Shown: positions 1 through 13,161 of the stretch, piece by piece
Position numbering within the stretch: position 1 is the first letter of the stretch
How the letters are laid out: each line of letters begins with the position of its first letter
Assembly (NCBI GenBank): GCA_028829895.1
Contig: CM054181.1
Location: 116,903,860-116,967,859, forward strand
Direction: 5' to 3'
From: Sinotaia quadrata
Taxonomy: Eukaryota; Mollusca; Gastropoda; Architaenioglossa; Viviparidae
Length of the DNA: 64,000 nucleotides
The notes under the pieces: generated by a model
The model's input: only the letters and a program-made list of their open reading frames with translations
Databases searched by the model: none
Told to the model about the DNA's origin: nothing
Program-made: the position numbers and the translations under genes

Positions 1-749
1 CATGTGAAATATACTAGACTGATTATATTAGAGGTGTTTATATTGTGATTAATCATTTAATTAATTTTACAAAATTGGAATATTAAGCATAACTTTTTAT
101 CAACAGGATAAGGACATATAAAATATACAAAATTGAATATAGTTAAAGCAGCAACACTGGTTATCCTATCATTATATCTAATTATATCTAATTTATAATC
201 AGTTTTTGTTAGACACTAAATTATAATCAAAATTACTGAGATATAAAGAAATTTCTGATTTACCTTTCCAATAACATATTATTTCATATTAGTAATAGTA
301 ACAAAACTAGTTCCTTGCCTTAAATAAAACTTTACCTCGTCATTTTGCCATGCTTAGCCACTATAGTCTATCTCAAACTTTCTTAAGTTATCACTTTGCT
401 TTCTCTATCAAAAACTTTATTTTTGAAGACACAGAATGGGAGGATGAGATTTAAAATAATGGAGGATACTTTAATTTGTAGATAAATAATTGCTGAAGAG
501 TACTTGACTAGTATTAACTTCAGTTTTAATACTTTCATGAAAAATTTTTTAATTGTCTCTTTCTCAAAGTGGATTAAGCAGTTATCACTATTATTTTATG
601 TGCTTGCATGTGCATGCACACACACACACACACGTGCGCGCATCCATACTTGACTGTCAGTCTCCTCACACCATAAAATAATGTAGCATACTGAAAACAT
701 TCACATCAAGGCAAAGAATATAATCCAGAAACCCTTTTTCCTCTTCAAG
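1..749. other. Intron, 3' part (upstream of first visible exon)
   Basis: AT-rich intron ending in the acceptor cctcttcaag just before 750. A short (CA)n run lies at about 616-632, followed by a CpG-bearing cgtgcgcgc. I see no coding signal. The preceding talin exon (R7) lies outside the window. Confidence 0.8.
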
Positions 750-893
750 GCTGCCTACCTAGTTGGAATTTCTGATCCAGCTTCTGAACCAGGCCGCCCA
801 GGTGTAGTTGACCAGTCCCAGTTTCACCGTGCCAACCAAGCCATTCAGATGGCCTGTCAGAACCTCACTAACCCTGCCAGCTCTCAACAGCAA
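750..893 (+). CDS. TLN: Talin exon 1 of window (end of R7 part 1 / start of R8)
   Basis: 48 codons, phase 0 at both ends, between acceptor tcttcaag and donor CAA|gtaagt. The peptide starts AAYLVGISDP and contains FHRANQAIQMACQNL, which I recognise as the vertebrate talin segment around residues 1442-1489 (numbering approximate, from memory). Talin is the rod-shaped adaptor that joins integrin tails to actin at cell-matrix adhesions. This part crosses from helical bundle R7 into R8, a four-helix bundle inserted in R7. In vertebrates R7 binds KANK proteins and R8 binds RIAM, DLC1, vinculin and actin (part of ABS2). The less conserved stretch SEPGRPGVVDQS is the R7-R8 linker. Exon limits are set by the phase match to exon 2. 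Confidence 0.96.
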
Positions 894-1180
894 GTAAGTT
901 GTAGAAAAGAGAATTTGAGTTTTAAGTCAATTTGAAAGAATCTATAAGGTATGCAATACAAAACAGTTAGCTAAGCATGATAATTTTAGAATTTAACATA
1001 TTAAAAATATGTTTTAAATGTTATTTAAACATGAGTGAAAATGCATTTGAAACTCAAATTGATTCATTTTGCTAAGTTTTTTTTTTAATTTTCTTTTAAA
1101 GCAAATTATTTGTTAAAACATAAAAGTAAATATTTCCAGAGATTAAATACCAAAATGTAAATTACATTTTAAGGAACCTG

Positions 1181-2080
1181 TTTTTTATTTTGTGGCACAC
1201 GTCTTCTATTCCATTTTTGTTATTTTGTGGCACATCTTCAGTCTCATTCTTGTCACTTTGTGGTACACGTCTTCTGTCCTTTTGTTATTTTGTGGCACGT
1301 CTTCTGTCCCAACTTTTGTTCCTTTGTTATACATGTTTTTTATTCCCATTCCTGTTCTTTTTGTACTCTCTTTTGTATTTTTGTTGTGCATGTCTTCTGT
1401 CTTAGATGTTCTTTTTCTTGTTTTACATTTATTTGTAACCATCCTTTGTTCTGTTTTCTGTTGTTGCATTGTCTTTTGTTTTCATTTGTTGTAATGTATT
1501 GTATCCATTCCCTGTTTTTGATTATTTTGTTGCATTGGCTTCTATCCTTGAGAAGTTGTTTTTCTGCACATGTATTTGTAGCCACACTCAGAGGCTGTTT
1601 TTTTTTTTTGTTCCCTTTGTTCTTATTCTCTTATTTTTTTACTTTAATTATTTCCATCCTATGTTCGTGTTCTTTTGTTTCTTATTTTCTTATTTGTATA
1701 TATATTTGTTTCTCTGTTCGTGTTCTTTTGTATGTTTCCTTTGTTCTTATTCTCTTATTTGTTATTTGTTTCCATCTCCGTTCTTGTTTTGTTTCTTATT
1801 TGTATTTGTACTTGTTCTTATGTTCTTTTTTTGTTTTCTTTTTTTAATTTGTTTTTCCATATTTGTTATATTTCCTTTATATTTATTTATTTATATTGTT
1901 ATATAATTAAACCTCCATTGTCTGTTCATGTTCTTACAATGTCTTTGTCCCCTTTGTCTGTTCTTGGTTCATTGTATTTGTTCTAATTCCCAGTTCTTGT
2001 TCAGTGATGTCTTTGTCTCCTTCCTCTGCTCTTGCTTCGTTACATTTGTCCCGTGCTTGGTTTCTGTCTTTTGTTTTATT
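1181..2080 (+). repeat. T-rich degenerate minisatellite passing into pyrimidine-rich low complexity
   Basis: Between 1181 and about 1400 a unit of roughly 35 bp built on ttttgttattttgtggcac and cgtcttctgtcc recurs five or six times. Downstream it decays into a T-rich tract with repeated tgttctttt and cttatttgt. Several open frames of 60-200 codons on both strands here exist only because the composition excludes stop codons. They have phenylalanine/leucine/cysteine-rich translations with no family resemblance. Confidence 0.75.
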
Positions 2081-3496
2081 TATAGTTGATTTATTGATAT
2101 TAAATTGGTATGTGTGCATTTGTGAGTGTGTGTGGGTGGGTAGGTAGATGTTTGTAGGGGGTCCTTTTTACCAGTAAAATAATTTCTATTTCTAACAAAA
2201 ATTTAAAAATTGCTTGTTCAGTAAATTTGCACTTTCACTCATGCGCTACATTTGGCATGTTGAAATATATTGTTAAGCATGTGGAATGTAAGTAAATTCT
2301 AAAGAAAAATAAAACTGAGCAATGTTACTTTAGGTGTGTTTGAGTAAACTGTAATTATTTTCTTTTACATTCTAACATCTGTGGTAGTGAGTGCTTTTCT
2401 TTTTTTTTTAAATTGAATGTTCTGTTATTTTCCAAATGACAGTTTTTAAGAAAAATTTTGTTGATAATTTTGTTTGAATTAACTTTTTTTAGTTTTAATA
2501 AATTTTAATTTTTTGTCAAAAAAATAAGCGTCCTTCATGAAAAATTATTTTGATGTGAATTTTGTAATAAATAAATACTATTGGTAATTGTTTTAATCTG
2601 TAAGTATCAGAATATTTCGTGATAATATTAATTTATAATATTATGAGTACTTTGGAATTTGGGCATATATTTAATAGTTTTGATTATTATAAGATTACAG
2701 TAACTATAGAACATGAAAAAGAGAATATTTATTATTATAAAATAAGCGTTTCATTTCTTGTTGGGGAAAAAATGCAAATGGTATTTTAATTTTTTAAAAC
2801 AATTTTTACCCACCTTATCTCTGGTACTGGAAACATGAACTTTAAATCCAGTTATAATTCTTCTGACTAACCCTGCACTGAATTAACTATAAAATTAAAA
2901 TTACTATGTTATCTGAAAATATCTTATTTCTGACCTTTGAAAAAGTATTTTCAAAAGCATCGATTTATTATAAATAATTATTTCAGATAGGTGTACAATG
3001 CCAAATGAATTGTCCTTGTACAAACAGCATTTGCTTCTAAAGTGGTCATATGTAAATCTCAGTAACTTATTGAAATAACAAATAAGTTTTCATAACTGCC
3101 ATAAAGTCAGATATACCCATTCATTTTAAATGCATATTCAGTTTTATATTTAGTTTTTAAATATGAGTGTTAAATTAAAGTTAGAATATTGTTTTGAATG
3201 TGTATCTTCTATTAGAGCTGTGTCTCATAAATCAAGTTAATGCTTACCTTTGACTACAAATGATAAATTATAAATTAACCGTTTGAAATGTGTAATTCAT
3301 GCTGCTTGTAGCAGCCATTAGGATATTAAGGATTAAGATTTGTTAGAATCAACTGATGTTTTATAGATAGATAGATAGATAGCTGCTAAGGATTAAAATT
3401 TATAAAGTAAAATTTTAGCAAGCACAGGCAAGTTTCTGTTGACCATAACTGCAGAACTTTATGTGATTTTTAGACAGATGTACTTTTTTTTAGTGC

Positions 3497-3871
3497 CTAG
3501 TTTATTGCAAATGAATATGTGTTTGACCTTCCAAATTTGGACCTCTTCAGGTCGTTGAAACGCAGGTATGTGGTATTAACCAGACTGACCCCATGTTTAA
3601 TCCACCACCTATGGCTTGAAACCTTTTCAATAATCCCTGGGGCTTTATAACTATTTTCTTTAAATATATGTGTATACTTATAACTAATTGGTTTTGGCAG
3701 TTTTTTTGTGTTTTTATAGATATATATTTTGTTTTGTAACCATTTATTTAATATGTTTATTATTTTATGTTGTTCTTTTAAATGTGTGAGTGCTTGTAGG
3801 GTGTTTCTCAGCTTGTGTGTTGAGGTTTTAGTTGGATTCTTCACTGTTTCTTCTATTCTGTATGTGAACAT
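3497..3871 (-). other. Possible retroelement fragment (minus strand, 124-codon ORF)
   Basis: A 124-codon open frame on the minus strand overlaps a GC-richer island (about 3525-3645) in AT-rich intron. The translation near its end (SLVNTTYLRFNDLKRSKFG) is basic and not low-complexity. The minus-strand sequence ends in gcaataaac, which could be a polyadenylation-like tail of an interspersed element. I cannot name a family. It could also be a chance frame, and no catalytic motif is visible. Confidence 0.25.
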
Positions 3872-4099
3872 AACATATTTCTTCAGGCTATATTTTTTTT
3901 ATTGTAATGAATAAATTTCATTGTTACCTGCTTTACAAATAATAAATATTATCAGTATTATAAGAAATGTCTAAAACTAATACAAATAACTGCCTTTATT
4001 ATAAATATTAATGTTAGCATATTACTGCAAAGTATTATCATTATTATTTGTTTTATCTATATTAACATCTTAGCTTATGAAACACAACTATGCAAAAGA

Positions 4100-4325
4100 A
4101 ATGCCCGCTGTTGCGAGGCAAAAGTCTCATGCTAGACAAAGAAATCCTTACCCCTGTTACAAGGAAAGAATTCTGTGATAGTCAATGTTATGGGGAAATC
4201 TTTTGCTAGATAAAAAATCTTTGCCCACTTTTGTGAGGAAAAATCATGTGCTAGACAAAGAAATCCTTGCCCACTGTTGATGGAAAGAATCATGTGACAG
4301 AAAAAGAAATCCTTTCTCATTGTAG
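4100..4325 (+). repeat. Tandem repeat, ~60-bp unit, about 4 copies
   Basis: The phrases gctagacaaagaaatcctt and cccactgttg recur four times at intervals of roughly 60 bp with substitutions and small indels. Confidence 0.8.
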
Positions 4326-4804
4326 TTAATGCTTTGTTCTTTTGCAGGAAATACTGTCATATTTATTTTTAAATCCAATGTTCTTGTTTACTGTCTAAAA
4401 TTGTATTTCAGTGTTAAATAATTACAATGTAACTTAAATCATTTATTGTTAAGTATGCTGTCAGATTTGTGTTCTTGTAACATTTTAATTCCTAAATGAT
4501 GAAATCAAGATACATCTATGTGTCATCTCTCTATTTATTCTGTCCAATATTCTTTAACTGGCTTCATCCATTTTGTTACTGGATTCTAGGTTTTTTATTC
4601 AGGGTTGATCCTAAATATTAATTGCTGGACCTTTATTAAAATGCAATCATTTAGAATATTTCTATTTTATTATATAATATTTTGATATAATTTTAAATAA
4701 GTATATAGTTTTTAATGTTAGTTATGATTATTGCTTTTCAACCCAAAACGTGGTGGGGAGTGTGCAAACGTTTAAATAAATAGTATCTTTCATAATATAC
4801 TAAA

Positions 4805-5160
4805 CAGCGACAGACCATATGAATTTGTTATTGATTAATAAATTAATAAAAAAGAAAAATGGTTTTTCAGTTTAGTGACAGACTGTCCAAATTTGTTAAT
4901 GATTACAGATTATTGCTGTTAGAATTGTATATTTATTGACCAAATAGCAATGTCAGAATATGTTATAGATTACAGGCAAAATTAGATAGTGATTTTTTTT
5001 ATTTTATTTAATGGCAGATCATTTTTTACAGAATAAAGGAAGACAGTTATGATTTTAAGTTTAGTGGCAGACCATTAAATCTGTTAATGTTTACAGAATA
5101 ACAAAGATAGTTGTCATTTTAGGTGGGGTGGCAGACCATTAAATTTAATGTTCAAAAGTA
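4805..5160 (+). repeat. Tandem repeat, ~65-bp unit, about 6 copies
   Basis: Recurring gtggcagaccattaaat / tttgttaatgattacag, with a variable AT-rich spacer, at about 4809, 4876, 4947, 5010, 5065 and 5128. Confidence 0.75.
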
Positions 5161-6469
5161 GAGGTGTAGAAATTCTATAACAGTCTCATGACAGAAATTG
5201 AAAGTTTTACATTTCCACCCCTATAATGAAACATTTTCTTTATGAATGTACCCCATGATGCTGAACACCAGGACCAGTTGAACACTTATGATCATAGATT
5301 GGTAAGTGACTTGTTGCCTCCCATTCAACTTTCACACCCACCTGGCCTTTCACACCCACCTAGCTAAAAGTTCACATCCTATTTTAAGGTCAAGACACTT
5401 TAACCCACCACCTGCCATATCCCTGATCTGTTTTGATCTATTGGGGGTAGAATTTAAGTTTCATATTGTTTTGGAAAAGTAAGTAATTTTGTTTGCCACA
5501 CAATTATTTTTCTTAATTTGGTGTCATTATTTTCATTTTTATTTGGGGTTGGGTGTGTGTGTAAAATATATATATGTAAGATATTAATAATAGGAAGCAT
5601 AACATAATCATATATGCTAGTTTGGATATAGATTTGGAAAGCTCGTCAAAATGTTTATTCTTGATCTTTGTCCATGGCATAATAATAATATTCAATAATC
5701 AATTGACTTATCAGGGGAATGACAATTAGTGTCACCAACTTCTTTATTGCCATGCTTTTAAAACCATTTATAACATTTTAATTAATTCCTATTTATTTGT
5801 GCTTTTATCACCATTTATAACATAAGTATAACCAGCTTCATTCACTAACATGTTTTTGCTATTCACATCATACATCAATTATATTCAGGGCTATGTTGTA
5901 AGCATCATTTTTTAAAATTAACATCACACATCTTCTATTAATCGTCATTTATTAAAATTATTATCATACAAATATCGCTATTCATTAAAATTAACATCTT
6001 ATACCTAATCCTATACCCTTTATATTCATAATAATTTAGTTTGTTGTTCAGGGTTCATACTATCAAACTTTTCAGTATTTTGTTTGAGTTAATTGATTTG
6101 TTTTTAAACTATTAAAATTAAAAGGAACTGACTTGGAGTTGCTATGCTACAATAATAAATGCATTTAAGACAACTTCTAGTCATCCATGAAACTAAGTTA
6201 TCTGTTGATACACAGACTTAGACTTTTCTTTCTAATTAAGCACTGAAATGACAGTAACTATTAATTTGATTATCCTTACTTAAAATCCTTCAACCTGTCC
6301 AGCAAGCAAATAAAATGACATATTAATCAGTTTCATTATCTTGTATTGAAGAACTTTCTTACCTTCATTCATATTCAGTGGAATTATCTTCATACTTATT
6401 ATTTTGTTTCTTTTCCAATATGGTCTTCATATTTAATATATGTTTACCCAACTGTCTGTGAAGTAATAA

Positions 6470-6840
6470 AATAAAAATAACTGTCACTGTGATGCTGTTC
6501 ACATTTTTTTTTCATCTCTGTCAGGCACGGAAATAAAAATCAATTTGATTATCCTCACATTTCATACATTTTTTTATCTGTCTGTGGTCATTTCTGATAT
6601 AAAAATAAACCCTGCTATGATCATCTTTATAATTAATATCTTTTTATCTTTCTGGCAATACTAAAATAAAAATAACCTCTGCTATGATCATCCTCATAGT
6701 TAATATCTTTTTGTCTTTTTGCCAATACTAAAATAAAAATAATCCCTGCAATGATCAACCTCATAGTTAATGTTTTTTTCTCTCTGTCAGTATTGAAATG
6801 AAAATATCCCCAACTATGATATCCTCTAAGTTAATTCAAC
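6470..6840 (+). repeat. Tandem repeat, ~70-bp unit
   Basis: Recurring tgctatgatcatcctcat, ttaatatctttttgtc and aatactaaaataaaaata at about 70-bp spacing. Weaker copies reach back toward 6230. Confidence 0.7.
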
Positions 6841-7035
6841 TTAGCACAAGTGATTGATAATATGATAATACTGTTGCTAACTTACCCAGGTATATTTACA
6901 GTGGGAGTGAAATACAATTTCCTGTTAACATTCCCCCTGCGCCCCCTGCTACATACTATTAAAATTTGTGTTCCTAGAATTCAAACAAGAGGAAAGCAGA
7001 CAATTATTCATTTGTCTTGCTTTAGTATTGTAATC

Positions 7036-8345
7036 AACAAATATGTATAGGTTGCAAGAAACCACTCATGAATGAGTGTTTAGTAAAATCTTTGGTGGGT
7101 TTTGTTGATTACTGTATATACTCAAACATTGGTTGAGTCAAGTATAAGTCGAAACCTAAAATTAAGGGCTGAATCCTTGTCCAAAATTCAGCATCCGATT
7201 ATAAGTCGAAGGGCCAAACAATTAAATGGAGCAATGCAAAAGACAACATATTGTTCCATTCTTTATCAATATAATTTGATATAAAATCATCTGTAATAAA
7301 AACTGAAATAAAATTTCAACTGTTTGAAAATCATTTGTAAACAATCATCATGTAAAACGGATAACTTCCATTCTCTATTTCATGTTTGGGGAAACATTTT
7401 CAATTAGTGTAAAATAAAACAGGTGATTAGTTATTACCGTATATTAAAGTCCTATATCTTACAGATTGCAATATACTGTGTGCCATAATTTTAAAAATGA
7501 GATCCTATAGAGGCTACTCCATATTTATGATAAATGGCCTATACTAAATATTAAATAGAAATATGATCTCTGCATTTACAAGCCATACAGCGTAGTTTCC
7601 CACACTTTTCCAATCTGTCCTGTCACAGTCTCACCTCGCCAGTCTAAAATGTTGAAGTAAATTTGCATACTATAAATATGTTATTGAAGTGTTTGCTAAT
7701 ATTTCTATGCTCAATACATTAACATTTTATGATTTTACCCTAAATTATTGTCAGCATATTTTTCGTTGACTCTCAGTCGAAGTTCAGTATTTATTGTTTT
7801 GAAAGGTGAAAAAATTTCTCGACCAATATTCGAGTATATATAGTACTTAGTAGCTCATAGTATCCAACAAATGTGTATAAGTTGCAACAAGCCACTCTTG
7901 AATGGGTGTTTAGTAAAAGTTGACTAGCTTTTAGTTGTACATATAGTATTAAGTAATTTGTGCAGGTTGCAACAAAACACTCTTGAATGAGTGTTTAGTA
8001 AAAGTTTTATTGTTTCACTTAACTAGCTTGTAAATATAGTATGTAGCTAATTTGTGCAGGTTTCAACGAGCCACTCTTGAATGAGTATTTAATAAAAGCT
8101 TTGTTGTCTCAGTTGACTAGCTTGTGTGTATAGCATGTAGCTAGTTCCACTCTTGAATAGTGACTAGTAAAAACTGGTTACTGCTTTTGACTAGCTTGAA
8201 TATTGTATGCAACGAATGCACAGTTTGGAATAAGCTTGTTCCTAAATGAGTGTTTAGTAAAAGCTTTGTTGCAGCTAACTAAATTGTATGTGACATAAAT
8301 AGGTACTAGTTGTAGCAAATTGCTCTTGAATGGACATTTAGTGAA
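7036..8345 (+). repeat. Tandem array (~100-bp unit) interrupted by a MITE
   Basis: Units carry ttgcaacaaaacactcttg, aatgagtgtttagtaaaag and gactagcttg. One copy lies at about 7036-7110 and the rest at 7846-8345. The two parts are separated by the MITE at 7112-7843, so the array existed before the insertion or grew around it. Confidence 0.75.
7112..7843. mobile_element. TA-flanked MITE with 26-28-bp imperfect terminal inverted repeats
   Basis: The left end (ctgtatatactcaaacattg) and the reverse complement of the right end (ctatatatactcgaatattg) match over about 26 bp, the differences being transitions only. TA lies on both sides (7110-7111 and 7844-7845), the target duplication expected of the Tc1/mariner superfamily. 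The 732-bp interior is AT-rich without a credible ORF, so it is non-autonomous. Confidence 0.7.
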
Positions 8346-8737
8346 AACTTTGGTTGTTTGGGGGTGTCTTTTGTGTTGCCTGATTGTTTTTTTTAAGTTC
8401 TTTAAGTACAGTTTAAGCTGTTGTTTTTCTTTTATTTATTTTATTATCCAGTACCTTTCACTTGGTATTCTCATGGTTCCTTAAGGTTTTGAAGGATTTA
8501 ACAATTCTGAGATTTTACTGATTTTTGCTGCCCTTCAGTATACTAGGGCTGAAACAGTTTTAAAATCTTTTCATCAATATGTTTATTATAGATATATTGC
8601 TTTTTTTATGGATTAATTTTAATAATAATTACTATTGTAATTACTTAACTGGCACTTTCAGTAATGGTGCCTGTTTATATTTCTTAAAGTACTATGCGTC
8701 TTGGTCTCTTCGGTCCATGGTAAGACTCGGTGTCAGA

Positions 8738-8758
8738 TATGTATATATATATATATAT
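8738..8758. repeat. (TA)n microsatellite
   Basis: About ten uninterrupted ta dinucleotides. Confidence 0.9.
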
Positions 8759-8864
8759 AGGTGTCATGCTTTACTTTCATTTTGTTACTTGTCCAACACA
8801 CGGTCTGTGTTGTACTGTTTATTAAACCAGTGGCTGTTTTTTCTTTCTTACTCTTAGTTCCATT

Positions 8865-9330
8865 ACAGCTTTAGCTCACAATTAGAAATAAGCTACAATG
8901 TGACATATCTTAAGCCCCATTAAGTTTGTCTTTGTCTTTGAATTAAGCTACAACATAACATAGCTTAGCCCCATTGAGTACATCTTTTGTTCATAAATAT
9001 TTAATGGTTCTAAGTATTCTGAGTCACATTAATTCTTTTGCGTACAATTGAAATTAAGCTACAACTTATTTTGTTTACAAATATTCTATGATTTAAACCA
9101 GTTAAAACAGTCTTTGGTCACAAATATTTTAGGTTTATTTAGTCCTGTTAGTCTTTTGGCTCAAATGAAAGTTAGCTACAGTTTGTGTCATAATGCCCAT
9201 GTTGATTAAGACATTTGCTCATAAATATTCTTGTCTTATTTATTTGGCTTACAAATAAAATTAAGTTATGACTTGGAGTCATCTTATGCAAATAAAAATA
9301 TGCTATAACTTAACAATCATAGCCCTATTA
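8865..9330 (+). repeat. Degenerate tandem repeat, ~80-100-bp unit
   Basis: The phrase aattaagctacaac recurs with cacaaatatt and catagccccatt, about five diverged copies. Confidence 0.6.
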
Positions 9331-9544
9331 GAACAAATTAAAGAAAACATGTATGGTTTAAGAGAACAATTTTACCCATTCTTCTTATATGAAAAACAAA
9401 ATTTACCAATTTATCATTAAATTTATTTGCTGTATATAGAATGATATGACTTTGAACATACTCTGATATAATGTGAATTCTGAAATAATGCAGTAAATCA
9501 GAAATGGTTTTCTATCACCTTTACATCATACTTTTATTCTGATG

Positions 9545-10330
9545 GATCCACATGTATATTCATTGTGATGTTTGTACAAGCTGGTCTTGGATCTACATGT
9601 ATACTCAATGTGTATGTTTGTACAAGCCTGTCTTAGATAAACATGTATATTCATTGTGTATGTTGTATAAGCTGCATTGGATCTACATATATATATATTC
9701 ATTGTGTATATTGTACAAGCCTGCCTTGAATCTACTTATACATTCATTGTGTATGTTTGTACAAGCCTGTCTTGGATCAACATGTATATTCATTGTGTAT
9801 GTTTGTACAAGCCTGTCTTGGATCTACATGTATATTCATTGTGTGTGTTTGTACATTCATTGTGTGCATTCATTGTGTGTGTTTGTACATTCATTGTGTG
9901 TGTTTGTACAAGCCTTTCTTGGATCTACATATATATTCAGTGTATGTTTGTACAAGCCTGTCTTGGATTTACATGTATTTTTTTTGTGAATGATACACAT
10001 CTGCCTTGGATCCACATGTATACTCATTGTGTATGTTTGTTCATTGTGTGCATTTGTACAAGCCTGTCTTGGATCCACATGAATACTCATTGTGTATGTT
10101 TGTACAAGCCTGTCTTGGATCTACATATATTTGTGTATATATATAAGCCTGTCTTGGATCTACATGTATATTCAGTGTATGCTTGTGCAAGCCTGTTTTG
10201 GATCTACATGTACATTCAGTGTATGTTTGTGCAAGCCTGTCTTGGATCTATATGTATATTCATTATGAATGTTTGTACAAGCCAGCCTTGGATCCTCATG
10301 TTTATTCATTGTGTATGTTTGTATGATGCC
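9545..10330 (+). repeat. 46-bp minisatellite, about 17 copies
   Basis: The unit is tacaagcctgtcttggatct followed by acatgtatattcattgtgta and tgtttg, 46 bp. Copies differ by substitutions and truncations (for example 9850-9905). Because 46 is not a multiple of 3, each copy is read in the next frame. The low stop density gives a 233-codon open frame (9677-10378) with a periodic cysteine/tyrosine-rich peptide that is not a gene. Confidence 0.92.
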
Positions 10331-10914
10331 TTTAATCGAAAATCAAACTGCAAAGTCAAATTTAAACTTTCACTCTGACCTTCATTGCAGACTTTAATTA
10401 AATTTTGAAAATTTAAATCTGTTGATAGTTTACAACCATTGAAAGTTTAAATTTGTTTTGCAGACAATAAAAACCCTGTGTGAGATCATAGCTATAATTT
10501 GTTGACTATTAAAAATGTCAATGCTCAAATCCAAAGCAAGTTCAGTATAATGCAGCTTCATCTATAATTGAAGATTTTTTTTGGCTCTCAAAGACTGCAT
10601 TATTTCAGAGCAAAGATGTATAAATAACAAGTTTCGTTATTAAATATTAGGAAAAAGAGATCAGTTTAACTCATTCATGAATTTTTACATATAAGTACAT
10701 GTACTAGTTTACCTACTACATATATAAGTTAAAAACTAGTTTATTATTATTAAATAATTTCAAATTTACAAATTCTTCATTATATTTAAGAAAGGTAGCA
10801 ACTTTTGTCTATATAAAGTTCATCAGTTCTTGATTACATTCTACATATTATAATATCAGGCTGTTATGAGCTTACTCATCATTGTTTTATAGTTGATGCT
10901 TACTAATTTTATGT

Positions 10915-11500
10915 GATGTTTTCAGGCCTATGCTTTCCTTTGCCTAACCATCTCATGTTTTAAGATCTAGCTTAATCATTCTTATTTCTCTTGTTGAGCA
11001 TATCTCATTTGCTTACCCATCTTGTTTGTTTGAAAGTTCTCAGTCTGTTAGAATTTTATGTTTTAAGATTAAACTTTCATTGACTTTGCACCTCCCTTGA
11101 ATGTTTGAAGGTCAATCTTTAATTGAATTAAATGTCATGTATGTTTTGGGGTCAAGCTTTTATTAACTTGCCTGTTTTTGAAATGGAATGTTTCAAGATC
11201 AAACCTACCCAAACTTGTTTGTTATTGTATGAAGCTTGCATATTTTTATCTCCCTTTTTTAAAAATATGTATGCTAATGTAAATATGATAAATTATTGTC
11301 AGATTTGATTTTCTATGGTTTATTCAAATTTTGCCAGTAAAAAGCTTTCTTTGATTTATCCTTTTTTAAAGGAGATGCTTTTCCAATTTTGAACGTTTAA
11401 GCTTTCTTTGACTTGAGTCTTTTAAGATGGTTTCTTGTGTTTTTTGTTTGTTTGGGTTTTTCTTGTTTAATGCTTTCCAACTTTTGAATGTTTGAGCACA
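10915..11500 (+). repeat. Very degenerate tandem repeat, ~55-60-bp unit
   Basis: atgttttaagatcaa / gaatgtttgaaggtcaa followed by ctttcattgactt recurs with heavy decay. Boundaries are approximate. Confidence 0.5.
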
Positions 11501-12077
11501 ATTCACCCATTTTATTTATGTTTTTAAGATTATATATATGATTGTATCATTATATTGAGCCTTTTTTTTTTTTTAAAGATACATTAAGGCTGCATTAACT
11601 TTTTTTGTTTTATTGCAGATCAAACAAATACTTTTAGTAAATCTCATTTAGTATAATTTTATCAAAATACTCTTCATAATTGTATTTTTAATTAGGTTAT
11701 TACTGAGTATAAAATATTTGTGTCATAAATGCAGTTCAAACTTGACTGAATTTAGGCTTCTAATTGCTGTATCCACACACCTTCATTTCTTTAAATATTT
11801 CATTAGACAAGATTAGAAGTGTATTATGGGGTTATTAATGTTTAATTTTAAGTCTTGTTGCTTTTGTTTAAAAGTTTAATGATTGGGGTTTTTTTTTTAA
11901 ATCAGACCAAATCAAGATAAATTATAAAAGAAAAATGAAGTTGAGAAACTCAGGTCTTCAAGATAACATATTTAATTTTTATATTAAATTTTAACACTGA
12001 GAACATTAAGATAACATATATATTAAAAACAAAGAGTAACAATGGAAAAAAAGAAGAGAGAGGGAGAATGTGTGTAA

Positions 12078-12098
12078 TGTGAGAGAGAGAGAGAGAGA
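12078..12098. repeat. (GA)n microsatellite
   Basis: gagagagagagagagaga in AT-rich intron. Confidence 0.9.
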
Positions 12099-13093
12099 TC
12101 CACCACCACAAAATGAGTTGCTTCTATCTGAGCTTAATTCCTGTTAGCAGATAAAATAAACCAAAGGCTGATTTTGAGATTTCACTTGATTTGGAAATTT
12201 TAATACTTTTCTATAAGAATGTATATAATATTTTGGCTATTTTTGAATTCTGAATATTAAAATATAAGCATTTTGAAAGACCATTATCTCTTCCTCTTGC
12301 CAAAGTACTCTACTTTTTAAACTGTTTTCTCTTTGCTCTGAATTGACCCAGTTATAATTATGCATTAGTGGAAAATTCTAGTGTTTATTTGTGCTGATTT
12401 AATTAAATGACCTTTTAAAAAAATTCCCAATGAAAACTAAAAAATAAGGTGAAGAGTGTAAAGATCATATCAACATATCACTGAAGCAAGTTTTCCTTTT
12501 TTGATTCACCTATTGGTGAGACTAGTCGTGTAACATCCTGTGCTAAGCCTATGTTGATGGAATCTGTGCCATAGAGGATTTTCGTGATGATGAAGGGGAT
12601 TGTAGGGGATACATTTAAGCCCATTGTTGATACCTCCAAATTAGATTTTAAAAATTACCATGAAAATTAAGCTAATTATCACTGTTTCTACAGATTATTC
12701 ATTCTTTTCTGTCATTGTTTAGTTGTATATAGCAAATTTCATTTTTTGCACTTTTATCAATACTAGAAAATGCACCTTTTTCCTTTTGTTAAAATTTAAA
12801 TTGTTAAAAGCAAACATTGTTTGCAGATACTATAGAAAATCACTTGACTTATGTCTGTTTGTGCCAAACATGGTGTTTCTCTCTGGTTTCTAATGAAAAT
12901 TAGCTTTTGATTATAGCCAGCAAATCATCTTTTTCTCAAAATGAAGAATACCTCTATTATCTTGATCATTTGTTCAGTGGCTAGTTGTCAGGCCTCATAA
13001 CTTGCACCATTAAAACTCTTTTGTTTCCATATTCTGCTGATATCAGTCTCTAAAAATATCAAAATTGATTACTACTCATTTTGTGATGGCAGG

Positions 13094-13094
<1 letters not shown>

Positions 13095-13160
<66 letters not shown>
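13095..13160. repeat. (CA)n microsatellite, ~33 units
   Basis: Uninterrupted ca repeat, the longest dinucleotide run in the window. A second, shorter one lies at about 13497-13520. Confidence 0.97.

Positions 13161-13161
<1 letters not shown>

Noticed and set aside
1190..1986. Overlapping open frames up to 206 codons
   Set aside because: T-rich low-complexity repeat; translations are Phe/Leu/Cys strings with no domain and stops excluded by composition.
3551..3565. Possible 15-nt microexon (gacctcttcag, GTCGTTGAAACGCAG, gtatgt), phase 0
   Set aside because: Splice motifs are good and the phase fits, but it lies inside what looks like an interspersed repeat on the other strand, and a 15-nt match is easy by chance in a 13-kb intron.
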